The notes under the pieces: generated by a model | What the model was told of the DNA's origin: nothing | Seen by the model: only the letters and a program-made list of their open reading frames with translations | Databases searched by the model: none | Program-made: the position numbers and the translations under genes | Origin: an uncultured Mucilaginibacter sp. | GTDB lineage: Bacteria; Bacteroidota; Bacteroidia; Sphingobacteriales; Sphingobacteriaceae | Length of the DNA: 7,379 bases | Assembly: GCA_946479225.1 (NCBI GenBank) | Contig: CAMLFI010000121.1 | Location: 1 to 7,379, forward strand | Direction: 5' to 3' | Part shown: in pieces, positions 6,774 to 7,379 of the stretch | How the letters are laid out: every line of letters begins with the position of its first letter | Position numbering within the stretch: the stretch's first letter is position 1

Positions 6774-7022
6774 TTACGCGGCAAGGCTTGGGTTAGCCTT
6801 TACGTTCTCAATCAGGTAATGGTTCTTCAATTCGGCCTCTGATATGACGACGTTAAAGTCATCAAAGCGCACGCCATCCTCAAAAGCATACAAAATGTAT
6901 CCTCTTTTACTGGCATCGTAAGCGCCAAGCTCAAATATTTCGTCGTAATCCTTGCCCTTTATCTTCGCGCCTGTTACCAGCTGGTAGGCGTCGGTTATGT
7001 GTTCAAATATGATGTTTTTCAT
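6774..7022 (-). CDS. Small orphan protein, 82 residues
   Basis: I do not recognise this protein. The chosen start is the ATG at 7022 (MKNIIFEHITDAYQLVTGAKIK...), because the frame upstream of it is only opened by a TTG at 7085 and the extra 21 residues look non-conserved. No good Shine-Dalgarno sequence is visible. The product is small and acidic, has no signal peptide, membrane segment or Cys, and ends NVKANPSLAA. The pattern of short strands and helices (YILYAFEDGVRFDDFNVVIS, then EAELKNHYLIENV) suggests a compact cytoplasmic alpha/beta protein. It is read in the same direction as the Tyr-rich gene, 135 bases upstream of it, probably as a separate transcript. Its upstream region carries the GTTTCA cluster. 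Confidence 0.6.
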   Translation of the reverse strand: MKNIIFEHITDAYQLVTGAKIKGKDYDEIFELGAYDASKRGYILYAFEDGVRFDDFNVVISEAELKNHYLIENVKANPSLAA

Positions 7023-7109
7023 AGTGGACAGGGTAATACAATAATGTTGCCAGTTTTTCGGCGACTTTATAACGATGGATTTCAACTATCGCTATATAGG
7101 CTGGAAAAA

Positions 7110-7126
7110 TGTTTCACGCTGAAACA
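7110..7126. promoter_or_regulatory. Inverted repeat TGTTTCACGCTGAAACA
   Basis: The arms TGTTTCA and TGAAACA are perfect complements around a CGC centre. The site resembles the chromosomal partition site consensus TGTTTCACGTGAAACA but carries one extra central base, which would shift the half-sites. Read on the minus strand, it is a small AT-rich hairpin followed by ATTTTT, so it could also act as a weak terminator. Confidence 0.45.
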
Positions 7127-7141
7127 AAAACGGCCGTTTTT
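7126..7141. repeat. Perfect 16-base palindrome AAAAACGGCCGTTTTT
   Basis: This is a perfect dyad directly abutting, and sharing one base with, the GTTTCA inverted repeat. As RNA it would give at most a six-pair stem with a GGCC loop followed by Us, which is marginal as a terminator in either direction. As DNA it could be a dimeric regulator site. If a minus-strand gene ends at 7335, this could be part of its termination region. Confidence 0.4.
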
Positions 7142-7334
7142 ACAAGATGTTTGTTATCAGTAGGTTATACCATATCCACAGCTAAATTTACTGACTTATA
7201 AGTAGTTTCATTTTGTTTCACATCAAAATATCAAATAATTGATAATCAGTAATATAGATAAAAATATCGTTTCACGCGTTCCATTTGTTTCATATATTTA
7301 GTGAAACGCGCACACACCTTGCGATGCGTTTATT

Positions 7335-7379
7335 CTATAGCTTTTGGCCATATTTTAGCAATGCTTTTGCCATCTTTGC
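7335..7379 (-). CDS. Possible C-terminus of a minus-strand gene (truncated by window)
   Basis: The minus frame reads ...AKMAKALLKYGQKL followed by TAG (plus-strand CTA at 7335-7337), with no stop up to the window edge. The 14 residues are Lys/Ala/Leu-rich and look like an amphipathic helix, as protein ends often do. Fifteen open codons are weak evidence. A plus-strand alternative beginning at the ATG at 7324 (MRLFYSFWPYFSNAFAIF...) is also open to the edge. Confidence 0.3.
   Translation of the reverse strand, partial: AKMAKALLKYGQKL

Larger units (their letters stand above)
7023..7334. promoter_or_regulatory. AT-rich intergenic region with clustered GTTTCA(C) sites
   Basis: This gene-free stretch of about 310 bases lies upstream of the small minus-strand gene. 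It contains seven copies of GTTTCA or its complement: plus orientation at 7111, 7205, 7215, 7269 and 7287, and inverted at 7120-7125 and 7302-7307. Four of them extend to GTTTCAC/GTGAAAC. By eye I count about six copies of the hexamer in all the rest of the window. Two copies are spaced ten bases apart, and two form a tight inverted pair. Likely roles are operator sites for a regulator or, less likely, replication or partition sites. Confidence 0.5.

Noticed and set aside
7023..7085. Extension of the small minus-strand gene to a TTG at 7085
   Set aside because: The extra 21 residues depend on a rare start, and the ATG at 7022 gives a more natural N-terminus.
7172..7180. DnaA-box-like ATATCCACA
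   Set aside because: It is a single copy with one mismatch to TTATCCACA and no further boxes nearby, so an origin call is not supported.

Overview
The window looks like a piece of a Bacteroidota chromosome, most likely from the Sphingobacteriaceae (Mucilaginibacter- or Pedobacter-like). This is inferred from three things. There is a large Asn/Thr-rich outer-membrane beta-barrel protein with a GNPNLKP motif. All six complete secreted proteins have signal peptides ending Ala|Gln. There is also a Tyr-rich secreted protein with an Asn/Arg/Asp/Gly-rich tail of a kind common in that group. No taxonomic marker gene is present, so the assignment is only moderately certain.

Layout. Positions 1-1821 (+) hold the C-terminal part of an outer-membrane beta-barrel / TonB-receptor-like protein whose start lies upstream of the window. 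With no gap, or 12 bases if a second ATG is used, it is followed by five consecutive paralogous genes on the same strand (1822-5843) separated by only 2 or 8 bases. Each encodes a secreted protein of about 260-280 residues. Each has a signal peptide, a conserved mature N-terminus (QKLPxxQ...VRxPxNxKIDGKxTEW), a YTxANDDxxLYL strand, a variable middle, a second conserved block (VYNxKGIxA...Y..E.AIPLKYL...KFSYxIxxN) and a closing DFxGEYTLAK C-terminus. This order of motifs fits a family-9 carbohydrate-binding-module / DOMON-like beta-sandwich. The six genes appear to form one operon that ends at a hairpin terminator (5871-5902) shared with the convergent gene.

On the minus strand lie a secreted Tyr-rich protein with a disordered RGNDNR-type tail (5934-6638) and a small orphan protein of 82 residues (6774-7022). 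Beyond these is a roughly 310-base AT-rich intergenic region (7023-7334) with an unusual cluster of GTTTCA(C) half-sites in both orientations. The last 45 bases may encode the C-terminus of another minus-strand gene.

The main candidate for something undescribed is the barrel plus five-paralog operon. The working hypothesis is a surface or periplasmic set of binding proteins with conserved ends and diversified middles that serve, or dock on, the co-encoded barrel. Ligand and mechanism cannot be read from the sequence. The second candidate is the GTTTCA cluster.
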